Part shown: piece after piece, positions 1-7,990 of the stretch
Numbering within the stretch: the stretch's first letter is position 1
Layout: each line of letters opens with the position of its first letter
DNA from: Gallionella sp.
Lineage (GTDB): Bacteria > Pseudomonadota > Gammaproteobacteria > Burkholderiales > Gallionellaceae
Direction: 5' to 3'
DNA length: 8,766 nt
Assembly: GCA_025362155.1 (NCBI GenBank)
Contig: JANYHX010000230.1
Coordinates: forward strand, 1 to 8,766
The notes under the pieces: generated by a model
The model's database searches: none
The model's input: only the letters and a program-made list of their open reading frames with translations
Told to the model about the DNA's origin: nothing
Translations under genes and position numbers: made by a program

Positions 1-62
1 AACGACTCCGCGCCAATGATAGTGTGGATTACCCATGTGAAAGTAGGTCATCGTCAGACTCC
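1..62 (+). rRNA. rrf: 5S ribosomal RNA, 3' part
   Basis: The first ~62 bases match the 3' half of a bacterial 5S rRNA. The block GATAGTGTGG, then CCCATGTGAAAGTAGG, then the closing TCATCGTCAG is the conserved loop E / helix IV-V region and the 3' strand of helix I. The 5' part lies before the window. The exact 3' end is uncertain by a few bases. An intrinsic terminator follows about 10 bases downstream, as expected for the last gene of an rRNA operon. The 16S and 23S genes are presumably to the left (inference). Confidence 0.9.
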
Positions 63-71
63 TTATAAAGT

Positions 72-106
72 AAAGCACCCCGCCCAAAAGCGGGGTGTTT
101 TGCTTT
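72..106 (+). terminator. Rho-independent terminator of the rRNA operon
   Basis: An 8-bp perfect stem, CACCCCGC (76-83) with GCGGGGTG (90-97), has a 6-base loop CCAAAA and is followed by TTTT. AAAGCA at 72-77 can also pair with TGCTTT at 101-106, lengthening the stem. Placement directly after the 5S rRNA fits termination of the rRNA transcript before uvrB. Confidence 0.88.
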
Positions 107-272
107 GTGGGGTGAATCGTGACCGGCTTGAGTTTATGACACACGCCATATAGGGCTCTTCGACTTGCAGGACGGCTTTGCGGGGGACACCCATATGGCT
201 GGCACAGGTGAGTGGTAAACCGATGTTTTATACAGGCACTTTTATGGAGAGACTTACACCAACTGTCTAGTT

Positions 273-300
273 TTGGTAATTAACCTATTCCCCGTACAAT
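273..300 (+). promoter_or_regulatory. Candidate sigma-70 promoter for uvrB
   Basis: TTGGTA at 273-278 and TACAAT at 295-300 are separated by 16 bases and resemble -35 and -10 boxes. Transcription would start at about 306-308, leaving a leader of only a few bases before the ATG at 313. No strong Shine-Dalgarno sequence is visible there, so the transcript could be nearly leaderless. A partial LexA-like half-site (ACTGT, 262-266) lies just upstream, but the second half is not there. The rest of 107-312 holds nothing else I recognise. Confidence 0.4.
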
Positions 301-312
301 ATTGGGTTCACT

Positions 313-2337
313 ATGACCATAAAAACCTTCCCCAACAGCCCCTTTATTCTGCATCAGCCATTCGAGCCGGCGGGCGATCAGCCTACAGCCATTGCGCAAC
401 TGGTCGAGGGCATACACGACGGTTTGTCGTTCCAGACTTTGCTCGGCGTAACTGGCTCGGGCAAAACTTTCACGATGGCCAATGTTATCGCGCAGCTCGG
501 CCGTCCGGCGATGGTGATGGCGCCGAATAAGACGCTGGCAGCGCAACTGTATTCCGAGCTGCGGGATTTTTTCCCCGAAAACGCGGTCGAGTATTTTGTT
601 TCCTATTACGACTACTACCAGCCCGAGGCTTACGTGCCGTCGCGCGATATGTTTATCGAGAAGGATTCCAGCATCAACGAGCAGATCGAGCAGATGCGCT
701 TGTCCGCCACCAAGGCGCTGCTGGAGCGCGAGGACGCGGTGATTGTTGCGACCGTCTCGGCGATTTACGGCATCGGTGACCCGGTGGATTATCACGGCAT
801 GATCTTGCATTTGCGCCACAACGAAAAAATGCACCAGCGCGATGTGATCAAGCGCCTGATCGAGATGCAGTACGAGCGCAACGAGATCGATTTTTCGCGC
901 GGCAAATTCCGCGTGCGCGGCGACGTGATCGACATTTTCCCGGCAGAAAGCAACGAATCCGCGCTGCGCGTGACGCTGTTCGACGACGAGGTGGAAACTC
1001 TGTCGCTGTTCGATCCGCTCACTGGCCATATCCTACAAAAGGTGCCGCGCTATACCGTCTATCCCTCCAGCCATTACGTCACACCGCGTGCCACCGTGCT
1101 GTCTGCGTTGGAGACTATCAAGGTCGAACTGGCCGAGCGCATCGCATTTTTTCAGCGCGAGAACAAGCTGGTCGAGGCGCAGCGCATTGCAGAACGCACC
1201 CGCCATGACCTGGAGATGCTCAACGAAATCGGATTTTGTAAAGGCATCGAAAATTATTCGCGCCACCTGTCCGGGCGCAAGCCGGGCGCGCCGCCTCCGA
1301 CATTGATTGATTACCTGCCGCCCAATGCACTGATGTTTTTAGACGAAAGCCATGTGATGATCCCGCAGGTGGGCGGCATGTATAAAGGCGACCGCGCGCG
1401 CAAGGAAAATCTGGTCAACTACGGCTTTCGTTTGCCTTCTGCGATGGATAATCGCCCGCTGCGCTTCGACGAATTCGAAAAGGTAATGCGCCAGAGCGTG
1501 TTCGTTTCCGCCACTCCTGCGGTATACGAGGCCGAACACACCGGGCAAGTGGTGGAGCAACTGGTGCGTCCCACTGGGCTGGTCGATCCGCAGATCGAAG
1601 TGCGCCCCGCCACCAACCAGGTGGACGACCTGATGTCCGAGGTCAATCTGCGCGTCAAGCAGGGCGAGCGCGTACTGGTCACCACGCTGACCAAGCGCAT
1701 GTCCGAAGACCTCACCGATTATTTTTCCGAACACGGCATCAAGGTACGCTACCTGCATTCCGACATCGAGACTGTCGAGCGCGTCGAAATTATCCGCGAC
1801 CTGCGCCTCGGCATGTTTGACGTGCTGGTCGGCATCAACCTGCTGCGTGAAGGGCTGGACATCCCCGAAGTGTCGCTGGTCGCAATACTCGATGCCGACA
1901 AGGAAGGCTTCCTGCGCTCTGAACGCTCGTTGATCCAGACCATAGGCCGCGCCGCGCGCCACATCAACGGCAAAGCCATTCTGTATGCGGACAAAATCAC
2001 CAACTCGATGCGCCGCGCGATAGACGAAACCGACCGCAGGCGCACCAAGCAAGTCGCCTACAACATCGCACACAACATCACGCCGATAGGCGTGCAGAAG
2101 CGCATAAAGGACATTATCGAAGGCATGTACGAACCGGACGTCGCGCGCAGCCAACTCAAGGCCGCGCAGGAACAGGCGAAATATCTGGCGATGAGCGAGA
2201 AGGATGTTTCAAAAGAGATCAAGCGGCTGGAAAAAGAAATGTTGCAAGCCGCGAAAAATCTGGAGTTCGAACGCGCCACCGAACTGCGCGACCAGTTGAA
2301 AAAATTACGTGAGAGCGTGCTGATTTCGCCGTTGTGA
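313..2337 (+). CDS. uvrB: UvrABC system protein B (excinuclease ABC subunit B)
   Basis: UvrB is the cytoplasmic DNA-damage verification helicase of nucleotide excision repair. UvrA loads it, and it recruits UvrC for the dual incision. The 674-aa product is the usual length for the family. The Walker A motif GVTGSGKT is at residues 45-52. The aromatic-rich beta-hairpin that clamps DNA, including [15 protein letters not shown], is at about 98-112. The Walker B-type DESH is at 344-347 and helicase motif [10 protein letters not shown], at about 543-550. A C-terminal UVR domain (about 630-670, the UvrC-interacting coiled coil) is present. The ATG at 313 gives the standard N-terminus; its ribosome-binding site is weak. 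It stands alone on the plus strand, between the rRNA terminator and the convergent nadA. No clear SOS box is visible, although uvrB is SOS-controlled in some bacteria. All key motifs are intact. Confidence 0.98.
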   Translation: MTIKTFPNSPFILHQPFEPAGDQPTAIAQLVEGIHDGLSFQTLLGVTGSGKTFTMANVIAQLGRPAMVMAPNKTLAAQLYSELRDFFPENAVEYFVSYYDYYQPEAYVPSRDMFIEKDSSINEQIEQMRLSATKALLEREDAVIVATVSAIYGIGDPVDYHGMILHLRHNEKMHQRDVIKRLIEMQYERNEIDFSRGKFRVRGDVIDIFPAESNESALRVTLFDDEVETLSLFDPLTGHILQKVPRYTVYPSSHYVTPRATVLSALETIKVELAERIAFFQRENKLVEAQRIAERTRHDLEMLNEIGFCKGIENYSRHLSGRKPGAPPPTLIDYLPPNALMFLDESHVMIPQVGGMYKGDRARKENLVNYGFRLPSAMDNRPLRFDEFEKVMRQSVFVSATPAVYEAEHTGQVVEQLVRPTGLVDPQIEVRPATNQVDDLMSEVNLRVKQGERVLVTTLTKRMSEDLTDYFSEHGIKVRYLHSDIETVERVEIIRDLRLGMFDVLVGINLLREGLDIPEVSLVAILDADKEGFLRSERSLIQTIGRAARHINGKAILYADKITNSMRRAIDETDRRRTKQVAYNIAHNITPIGVQKRIKDIIEGMYEPDVARSQLKAAQEQAKYLAMSEKDVSKEIKRLEKEMLQAAKNLEFERATELRDQLKKLRESVLISPL

Positions 2338-2356
2338 GTTATCGTTTCTAATTAAC

Positions 2357-3454
2357 TCAGGCATTGCCAATTCCACTGGTCGGCAGCTTGATCTGCCGCG
2401 CAAAATCTAGCATCCGTTCTATCGGCATTACTGCACGCTGCGCAATCAGCGGATCAACATGAATTTCGTTGTGTCCCGTCTCAAGAACTTCCGCCAGATT
2501 GTACAAGCCGTTCATTGCCATCCACGGGCAATGTGCGCAGCTCTTGCAGGTGGCGCCGCTGCCTGCTGTGGGGGCTTCGATAAAATTTTTGTGCGGCGAT
2601 AAGGTGCGCATTTTGTGCAGGATTCCGTTGTCGGTGGCGACGATAAATTCCCGGGTCGCCAGTTGTTGCGAAGCCTTGATGAGTTGCGTGGTGGAACCGA
2701 CCACATCGGCCAATGCGATTACCGCAGCGGGTGATTCGGGATGGACGAGTATTTTTGCGGCAGGGCGTTGCGTCTTGAGCATGGCGAGTTCGCTGGCCTT
2801 AAATTCATCATGTACGATGCATGAGCCTTGCCAGAGCAGCATGTCCGCGCCGGTCTGTCGGCGGATGTAATCGCCCAGGTGCCGATCTGGTGCCCAGAGG
2901 ATTTTCTGCCCCTGTTCCTTGAGATGTTTGATAATTGGTAACGCTATAGAACTGGTCACCATCCAGTCGGCGCGCGCCTTCACTGCCGCACTCGTATTGG
3001 CGTATACCACCACAGTGCGCTCGGGATGGGCGTCGCAGAATGCGGAAAATTCATCCGCCGGGCAACCCAGATCCAGTGAACAGTTCGCATCCAGATCGGG
3101 CATCAGCACGCGCTTTTCGGGATTGAGTATTTTCGCGGTCTCGCCCATGAAGCGCACGCCCGCGACCACGATGGTTTTTGCCGGATGCTGATGGCCGAAG
3201 TTGGCCATGTCCAGCGAATCGGAAACAATGCCCCCAGTCGCTTCCGCAAGATCCTGCAAATCCGGATGCACGTAATAATGCGCCACCAACACCGCATCCT
3301 GTTCGCGCAACATGCGCTTGATGCGCGCGATCAATTCTGGTTTTTGTGCGGCGCTGGGTTCTTGCGGAACCTTCGCCCACGCCGCGGCTGTTGCGCAACT
3401 GGTCTGTGCAGGATTGGGATGGTCGTAAGCTACGGAGATTAAATTCTCGCTCAT
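2357..3454 (-). CDS. nadA: Quinolinate synthase A
   Basis: NadA is a cytoplasmic [4Fe-4S] enzyme that condenses iminoaspartate (from NadB) with dihydroxyacetone phosphate to form quinolinate in de novo NAD synthesis. The 365-aa protein matches the E. coli-type long form closely. Recognisable blocks are VAHYY (57-61), the [12 protein letters not shown] loop (99-110), NCSLDLGC (124-131), [11 protein letters not shown] (208-218) and the C-terminal CKSCAHC (303-309). By comparison with E. coli NadA, the cluster ligands should be Cys125, Cys212 and Cys309. Residues 1-38 are a variable extension before the conserved core. The ATG at 3454 is preceded by AGAGGAA at good spacing. It lies 29 nt after nudB on the same strand and is probably co-transcribed with it. 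nadB and nadC are not in the window. Its 3' end is 19 bases from the end of uvrB. Confidence 0.97.
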   Translation of the reverse strand: MSENLISVAYDHPNPAQTSCATAAAWAKVPQEPSAAQKPELIARIKRMLREQDAVLVAHYYVHPDLQDLAEATGGIVSDSLDMANFGHQHPAKTIVVAGVRFMGETAKILNPEKRVLMPDLDANCSLDLGCPADEFSAFCDAHPERTVVVYANTSAAVKARADWMVTSSIALPIIKHLKEQGQKILWAPDRHLGDYIRRQTGADMLLWQGSCIVHDEFKASELAMLKTQRPAAKILVHPESPAAVIALADVVGSTTQLIKASQQLATREFIVATDNGILHKMRTLSPHKNFIEAPTAGSGATCKSCAHCPWMAMNGLYNLAEVLETGHNEIHVDPLIAQRAVMPIERMLDFARQIKLPTSGIGNA

Positions 3455-3483
3455 TAAAAATTCCTCTGTATGAGCCCAAGAAA

Positions 3484-3921
3484 TTATGCGCGCCCAGCTA
3501 GTTCCAATATTGCCGCGCGATTACTCGGGGAAAAAACTTTTGCTGCCGCATCTTGCCACGCCAGCCACTGATAGTTCAAATGCTCGCGCGGGGCAAGTTG
3601 GATTTCAACAGAATGGGGAAGTTGCAAACCAAACACATGCTCTGTGTTGTGGGTGATGCCGGGAGGATAGCGGTATTGCCACTGCGGGTAAATTTCATAA
3701 ACATTTTTCGATTGCCAATCCATCAGTTGGTATTGGCGCGCATCCAGTCCGGTCTCCTCACGCACCTCTCGCAGCGCCGTTTCAACCAACGACTCGTCAT
3801 CTTCGCAACTACCTGTGACTGACTGCCAATAGCCGGGATGATCAGCACGTTCCAGCAGCAATACCTCCCGGGCAGCCGTGTAAATCACCACCAGCACCGA
3901 GACCGGCTGCTTATAACGCAT
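3484..3921 (-). CDS. nudB: Dihydroneopterin triphosphate diphosphatase (Nudix)
   Basis: NudB removes pyrophosphate from 7,8-dihydroneopterin triphosphate, an early step in folate synthesis. The complete Nudix box GX5EX7REVxEETGL is present, starting at the G of GSCEDDE with RREV-type continuation REVREETGL. The N-terminal PVSVLVVIY strand, WQSVTGS and the late NTEHVFGL segment resemble E. coli NudB. The product from 3921 is 145 aa. Three consecutive in-frame ATG codons lie at 3927, 3924 and 3921. AGGA upstream is best spaced for the last, so I chose 3921. A longer frame from 3957 would add residues encoded by the adjacent repeat's inverted end and is less likely. In E. coli, nudB directly follows aspS; here the RNase/inhibitor pair and a repeat lie between them. 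nadA follows 29 nt downstream. Confidence 0.93.
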   Translation of the reverse strand: MRYKQPVSVLVVIYTAAREVLLLERADHPGYWQSVTGSCEDDESLVETALREVREETGLDARQYQLMDWQSKNVYEIYPQWQYRYPPGITHNTEHVFGLQLPHSVEIQLAPREHLNYQWLAWQDAAAKVFSPSNRAAILELAGRA

Positions 3922-3929
3922 CATCATAA

Positions 3930-4179
3930 TCCTGACTTCAGTTCGAAGGCGAGACAAGACGGCGACGAGTGAGCGACGCTGGCAGTGCCTCCCTCATCCC
4001 AACCTTCCCCCGGAGGGGGAAGGAGCAATTGTCCCCTCTCCCTTCGGGGGAGGGTTAGGGTGGGGGTGATTTTGGCACGACTATAACCAGCGAGTGGGCT
4101 GTCTTTTGGCAGCCTAGTCGAATGGTTAGTAGTCATATCAGGAAGCCAACGCAGTATCGCCGATGAAATGAAGTCAGCA
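3930..4179. repeat. MITE-like segment with terminal inverted repeats and nested palindromes
   Basis: The gap between barstar and nudB is bounded by imperfect inverted repeats. The perfect 9-bp core is CTGACTTCA (3932-3940) and TGAAGTCAG (4169-4177). Extending inward, about 20 of 26 positions match by eye, including TTC and GGCGA blocks. Further inside, CGCTGG (3977-3982) faces CCAGCG (4087-4092), and GTGCC (3985-3989) faces GGCAC (4074-4078). The central GC-rich palindrome is listed separately. CGAGTGAGC (3966-3974) and CGAGTGGGC (4091-4099) form a near-direct repeat around that centre. No transposase is encoded, so if mobile it would be non-autonomous. The right end overlaps the barstar stop codon and the left end touches the nudB ribosome-binding site. 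The mobile origin is inferred from structure only. Confidence 0.5.
3990..4067. repeat. GC-rich palindromic repeat, copy 1 (intergenic)
   Basis: The outer arms CCCTCATCCCAACC (3991-4004) and GGTTAGGGTGGGGG (4053-4066) pair imperfectly. Inside are two hairpins: CCTTCCCCC (4003-4011) with GGGGGAAGG (4015-4023), and CTCCC (4038-4042) with GGGAG (4048-4052). This is the dispersed palindrome type common between genes in many proteobacteria. Its minus-strand translation gives the recurrent peptide LTLPRRERGQLLLPPPGEG. On the minus-strand transcript the hairpins sit in the 3' region after barstar and could stabilise, attenuate or process the mRNA before nudB. There is no U-tract, so it is not a canonical terminator. 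A diverged copy in the same orientation lies at 4575-4640. Confidence 0.75.
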
Positions 4180-4653
4180 GAAAAATATCCAGAACGGTTT
4201 GTTGCGCTGCCGCCAATACACTACCGTATCGGCAAAAATGTCCTGTGCGATTTCCCTGTCGTTGGCAGAAAGACCCAGTGTGTCGCTGGCATTGCGCAAC
4301 AGCAGCACATATCCGCCAGCTTCACGCCATGACAGGTCGCACAGGGCGTCGGCCAAGGCATCCCAATTCGCACCGAATTCAGGAGGAAAACTGGCTGCAC
4401 TCGCTAAGGCATTGAGCAAATTCTGCTTGCCTTTAACGCCTTTAAGATCGGTATCGAATAACGCAAAACCGGCTGCATCGACCGCGCTGCGCAATATTTC
4501 CACACTACAGCCGAGGGTATAACTCCCCGCCACTTCCTGGTTGCTTAGCTGTTGTGCCCATGCAGGTATCTCCTGACTTTCCCCAGCCACGGGAAGGAAC
4601 GATTGTTCCCTTTCCTGCTGGGGGAGGGCGGGGGAGGAGGAATTTTTTTGCAT
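4174..4653 (-). CDS. Barstar-family ribonuclease inhibitor with repeat-derived N-terminus
   Basis: Barstar-family proteins bind and block barnase-type RNases in the cytoplasm, protecting the producer. Of 159 aa, residues from about 42 to the end form the family domain: GFALFDTDLKGVKGKQNLLN, then FPPEFGANWDALADALCDLSW, ending KPFWIFF. FGANWDALAD aligns with YGENLDALWD of Bacillus barstar, so the two Asp residues correspond to Asp35 and Asp39, which contact the RNase active site. Residues 1-40 are not barstar-like; about 11-25 are encoded by a palindromic repeat. The ATG at 4653 is well supported: GGAG overlaps the last codons of the RNase gene with proper spacing, and the genes are 2 nt apart. 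I see no convincing internal start. The upstream partner is the barnase-family gene. Binding is inferred from family and linkage. Confidence 0.88.
   Translation of the reverse strand: MQKNSSSPALPQQEREQSFLPVAGESQEIPAWAQQLSNQEVAGSYTLGCSVEILRSAVDAAGFALFDTDLKGVKGKQNLLNALASAASFPPEFGANWDALADALCDLSWREAGGYVLLLRNASDTLGLSANDREIAQDIFADTVVYWRQRNKPFWIFFC
4575..4640. repeat. GC-rich palindromic repeat, copy 2, inside the barstar gene
   Basis: This is a diverged copy of the element at 3990-4067, in the same orientation. Shared blocks are GGGAAGGAnCnATTGTnCCC and GGGGGAGGG. It folds as CCCCAGC (4581-4587) with GCTGGGG (4617-4623), and GGAAC (4596-4600) with GTTCC (4605-4609) around a GATT loop. It lies wholly within the reading frame of the inhibitor, encoding about residues 5-27. 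It is read in the frame that gives the peptide ALPQQEREQSFLPVAGE, recognisably related to the LTLPRRERGQLLLPPPGE product of copy 1. Confidence 0.8.
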
Positions 4654-4655
4654 GG

Positions 4656-5033
4656 CTACTCCAGAATTCGTTTGAAAGTTTGATAATGATCCGTAGTGTA
4701 ATAATACTCATGCGCTGCGCCACTGATGATACGCCGCACCCCGCGATTACTCTCACCGGGCGTTACCACTGTGTATTCATGATAGTAGCCGCGCTGCCGT
4801 TTCGGCAAGACGTGCTCGAAGTTGTTAAACACCACGCCATCACGCGGGTAAGCGAACGGTCCGCCCTGCTTGATGGCCAGCAAAGTTTCGCGCGCTTGAA
4901 CCGGCAACTCAGCGACTTTGATAACAGATAAATTTTCTTGCCCGCCCTGTAAGGGTTGAGCGCTCTGGGCGAGCAGCGGCGACCATAGCATCGCCGCCAA
5001 GACTATCCATATCAAACGCAAACTACGCGACAC
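4656..5033 (-). CDS. Secreted guanyl-specific ribonuclease, barnase (N1/T1) family
   Basis: This is a small extracellular endoribonuclease that cleaves single-stranded RNA after guanine through a 2',3'-cyclic phosphate. The 125-aa precursor begins with a signal peptide: basic start, hydrophobic stretch at about 7-22, likely cleavage after an Ala near 22-25. The mature part is about 100 residues, slightly shorter than barnase. The C-terminal TTDHYQTF is identical to barnase and carries the catalytic His (H116). E86 matches barnase Glu73; R97 and R101 match Arg83 and Arg87, with one extra residue between Glu and the first Arg. DGVVFNNFEHVLP matches the GGDIFSNREGKLP segment. The start is GTG, 3 nt after the aspS stop; AAGGA within the last aspS codons is its ribosome-binding site. 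An inhibitor gene follows 2 nt downstream. Catalytic residues look complete, so activity is likely. Confidence 0.9.
   Translation of the reverse strand: MSRSLRLIWIVLAAMLWSPLLAQSAQPLQGGQENLSVIKVAELPVQARETLLAIKQGGPFAYPRDGVVFNNFEHVLPKRQRGYYHEYTVVTPGESNRGVRRIISGAAHEYYYTTDHYQTFKRILE
4659..4662 (-). promoter_or_regulatory. Ribosome-binding site of barstar, overlapping the RNase 3' end
   Basis: On the minus strand, GGAG lies in the last two sense codons of the RNase gene, directly before its TAG, and 5 nt before the barstar ATG. It fixes the barstar start upstream of the repeat, so the repeat is translated. It also implies coupling of inhibitor to RNase translation. Confidence 0.65.
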
Positions 5034-5036
5034 AAA

Positions 5037-6839
<1,803 letters not shown>

Positions 6840-6873
6840 GATTCAGGTCTAAAAAGATAAAACAAGATAATGA

Positions 6874-7494
6874 TTAGGGAGCCAAGGCACGAGGATGAGA
6901 CTTTCCGTTATCAGAATGCGCTGCCACACCCATTGAGACGATGGAGCGTAACGCCACATCCACAGTCATATCCAACTCTATGGTGTCAACTTTGCGCACG
7001 AAGAAATAAAAACCATTCACCGGGCTGGGCGTAGTGGGGATAAATACCGCGACGTATTCTTCGTCAAATTTATCGCGCACTTCGCCGGGTACACTGGTTT
7101 GAAATGCAAGCGACCAAGCTTGAGGATGGGGATAGCGCACCAATAATACTTTGCGGAAGGAATTGCCGCTGCCTGACAACAAAGTATCGCTGACCTGCTT
7201 CACACCCTTATAAATACTGCCCGCGAATGGCACATGCAGCATGGCCCTTTCCCATTGCACCCACAAATACTGGCCGAATACATTGCGCATCAGCAAACCG
7301 GTCAGTGCTACCACTGCCAGCGTCAAAATAATACCCAAGCCGGGGATGTGGATACCTAATACTCTGTCCGGGTGCCATTGCCCGGGCAACAACAACAGCG
7401 TTCTATCCATCGTCCCGATGGTCAAATTCAGCACCCATAAGGTAATGCCGAGCGGCACCCAGACCAGCAGGCCGGTAATGAAATATTTTTTCAT
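6874..7494 (-). CDS. DUF502 family inner-membrane protein
   Basis: This 206-aa protein has two predicted membrane segments, at about 5-27 and 49-69, and then a soluble domain. Family hallmarks are PGLGIILT at the second segment, PFAGSIYKGVKQ (89-100), VAVFIPTTPSPVNGF (148-162) and the late IELDMTVDVALRSIVSMG (172-189). These are typical of DUF502, a widely distributed family without established biochemical function. In betaproteobacteria and relatives it is commonly found between an FmdB-type protein gene and aspS, exactly as here. The ATG lies 3 nt after the fmdB-type stop with no obvious ribosome-binding site, suggesting coupled translation. The domain after the membrane segments could face either side; the sequence does not decide it. 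Confidence 0.9.
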   Translation of the reverse strand: MKKYFITGLLVWVPLGITLWVLNLTIGTMDRTLLLLPGQWHPDRVLGIHIPGLGIILTLAVVALTGLLMRNVFGQYLWVQWERAMLHVPFAGSIYKGVKQVSDTLLSGSGNSFRKVLLVRYPHPQAWSLAFQTSVPGEVRDKFDEEYVAVFIPTTPSPVNGFYFFVRKVDTIELDMTVDVALRSIVSMGVAAHSDNGKSHPRALAP

Positions 7495-7497
7495 GCG

Positions 7498-7824
7498 TTA
7501 AACAGTACCGCTGGTTATAGAAGGAGGAGCAGTGCTGGCCACAGGCGCCGCAACCGCGTCCACTTTGATATCTGACTTGGCAGGCGGATTCTCTGCATCA
7601 GCCTTCCCTGCATCTGGTTTCTTTGCACCTGGCTTTTGAGAGCCGCGCTTGAAATCAGTCACGTAATAGCCGCTGCCTTTCAGTTGAAAACCGGCAGCGG
7701 TCAATTGTTTAACCAAGGTCTGTTTGCCGCATGCGGGGCAGGTGCTAAGTGGGGCATCACTTATTTTCTGCATGACATCTTTTTGCAGACCACAACTGGA
7801 ACAACCATAAGCGTAAATAGGCAT
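7498..7824 (-). CDS. FmdB-family zinc-ribbon protein
   Basis: This 108-aa protein opens with the family signature MPIYAYGCSSCG. It has two CxxC pairs, Cys8/Cys11 and Cys29/Cys32, which should bind one zinc as a zinc ribbon. The following LTAAGFQLKGSGYYVTDFK is also standard for the family. The tail after about residue 60 is rich in Lys, Ala, Pro and Ser and probably disordered. The name comes from a putative regulator in the formamidase/acetamidase operon of Methylophilus; the actual role of these proteins is not settled. It is the first gene of the minus-strand series. AGGAAGAGG directly upstream is a good ribosome-binding site and a TATAAT lies about 35 bases upstream. It is followed by the DUF502 gene after 3 nt. 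Confidence 0.92.
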   Translation of the reverse strand: MPIYAYGCSSCGLQKDVMQKISDAPLSTCPACGKQTLVKQLTAAGFQLKGSGYYVTDFKRGSQKPGAKKPDAGKADAENPPAKSDIKVDAVAAPVASTAPPSITSGTV

Positions 7825-7857
7825 AACCTCTTCCTACGGGTAATTTGCAAGGCGGGC

Positions 7858-7863
7858 ATTATA
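7858..7863 (-). promoter_or_regulatory. Candidate -10 box for the fmdB-type/DUF502/aspS operon
   Basis: On the minus strand a perfect TATAAT is read at 7863-7858, 33 bases before the ATG at 7824. At 16-18 bases upstream there is no good -35 hexamer (GC-rich TGCGCT-like sequence). If used, the promoter would depend on the strong -10 or on an activator. This is the best promoter candidate for the minus-strand gene series. Confidence 0.45.
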
Positions 7864-7928
7864 CCTGAGCAAAGAGTACCAGCGCAGCCTTAGGATAGCT
7901 GCGTTCCACCCTGATGACCTATTCATGC

Positions 7929-7957
7929 TTGAATCGCAGGCTTTATCATGGGAAAAT
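7929..7957 (+). promoter_or_regulatory. Weak candidate promoter for the haem/SUMF1 gene
   Basis: TTGAAT (7929-7934) and GAAAAT (7952-7957) with a 17-base spacer each match four of six consensus positions. A start of transcription near 7964 would favour the ATG at 7991. The 12-bp perfect palindrome TTTAAATTTAAA (7967-7978) lies just downstream and could be an operator, or simply AT-rich sequence. Confidence 0.22.
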
Positions 7958-7990
7958 GCGCGCTCGTTTAAATTTAAATGGTCTCATCTG

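Noticed and set aside
262..279. LexA (SOS) box upstream of uvrB
   Set aside because: ACTG is present at 262-265, but the position where CAGT should follow after ten bases reads GTAA. Only a half-site remains.
280..1029. 249-codon frame antisense to uvrB
   Set aside because: It is a mirror of the strong GC3 bias of uvrB, with His/Gln/Arg-rich low-quality protein and no family resemblance.
1339..2154. 271-codon frame antisense to uvrB
   Set aside because: Same reason: a shadow frame opposite a certain gene.
3990..4067. CRISPR-like or tandem array
   Set aside because: The repeated G/C runs are arms of one nested palindrome; there are no regular spacers or multiple direct repeats.
4098..4115. 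Small hairpin GGCTG/CAGCC as terminator after barstar
   Set aside because: The stem is only 5 bp with an 8-base loop, and there is no U-run on the transcribed strand, so it does not qualify as an intrinsic terminator.
3924..4136. 70-codon minus-strand frame between barstar and nudB
   Set aside because: Most of it is the translation of the palindromic repeat (the recurrent LTLPRRERGQLLLPPPGEG peptide) and the inverted-repeat arms. It has no convincing ribosome-binding site. It is treated as a by-product of the repeat, although its TGA overlaps the nudB ATGs.
4505..4756. 83-codon frame overlapping the RNase/barstar junction
   Set aside because: Out of frame with both genes and mostly repeat-derived. 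An AGGAGA followed by an ATG near 4562 looks like a start signal, but it leads to a short frame without barstar features.
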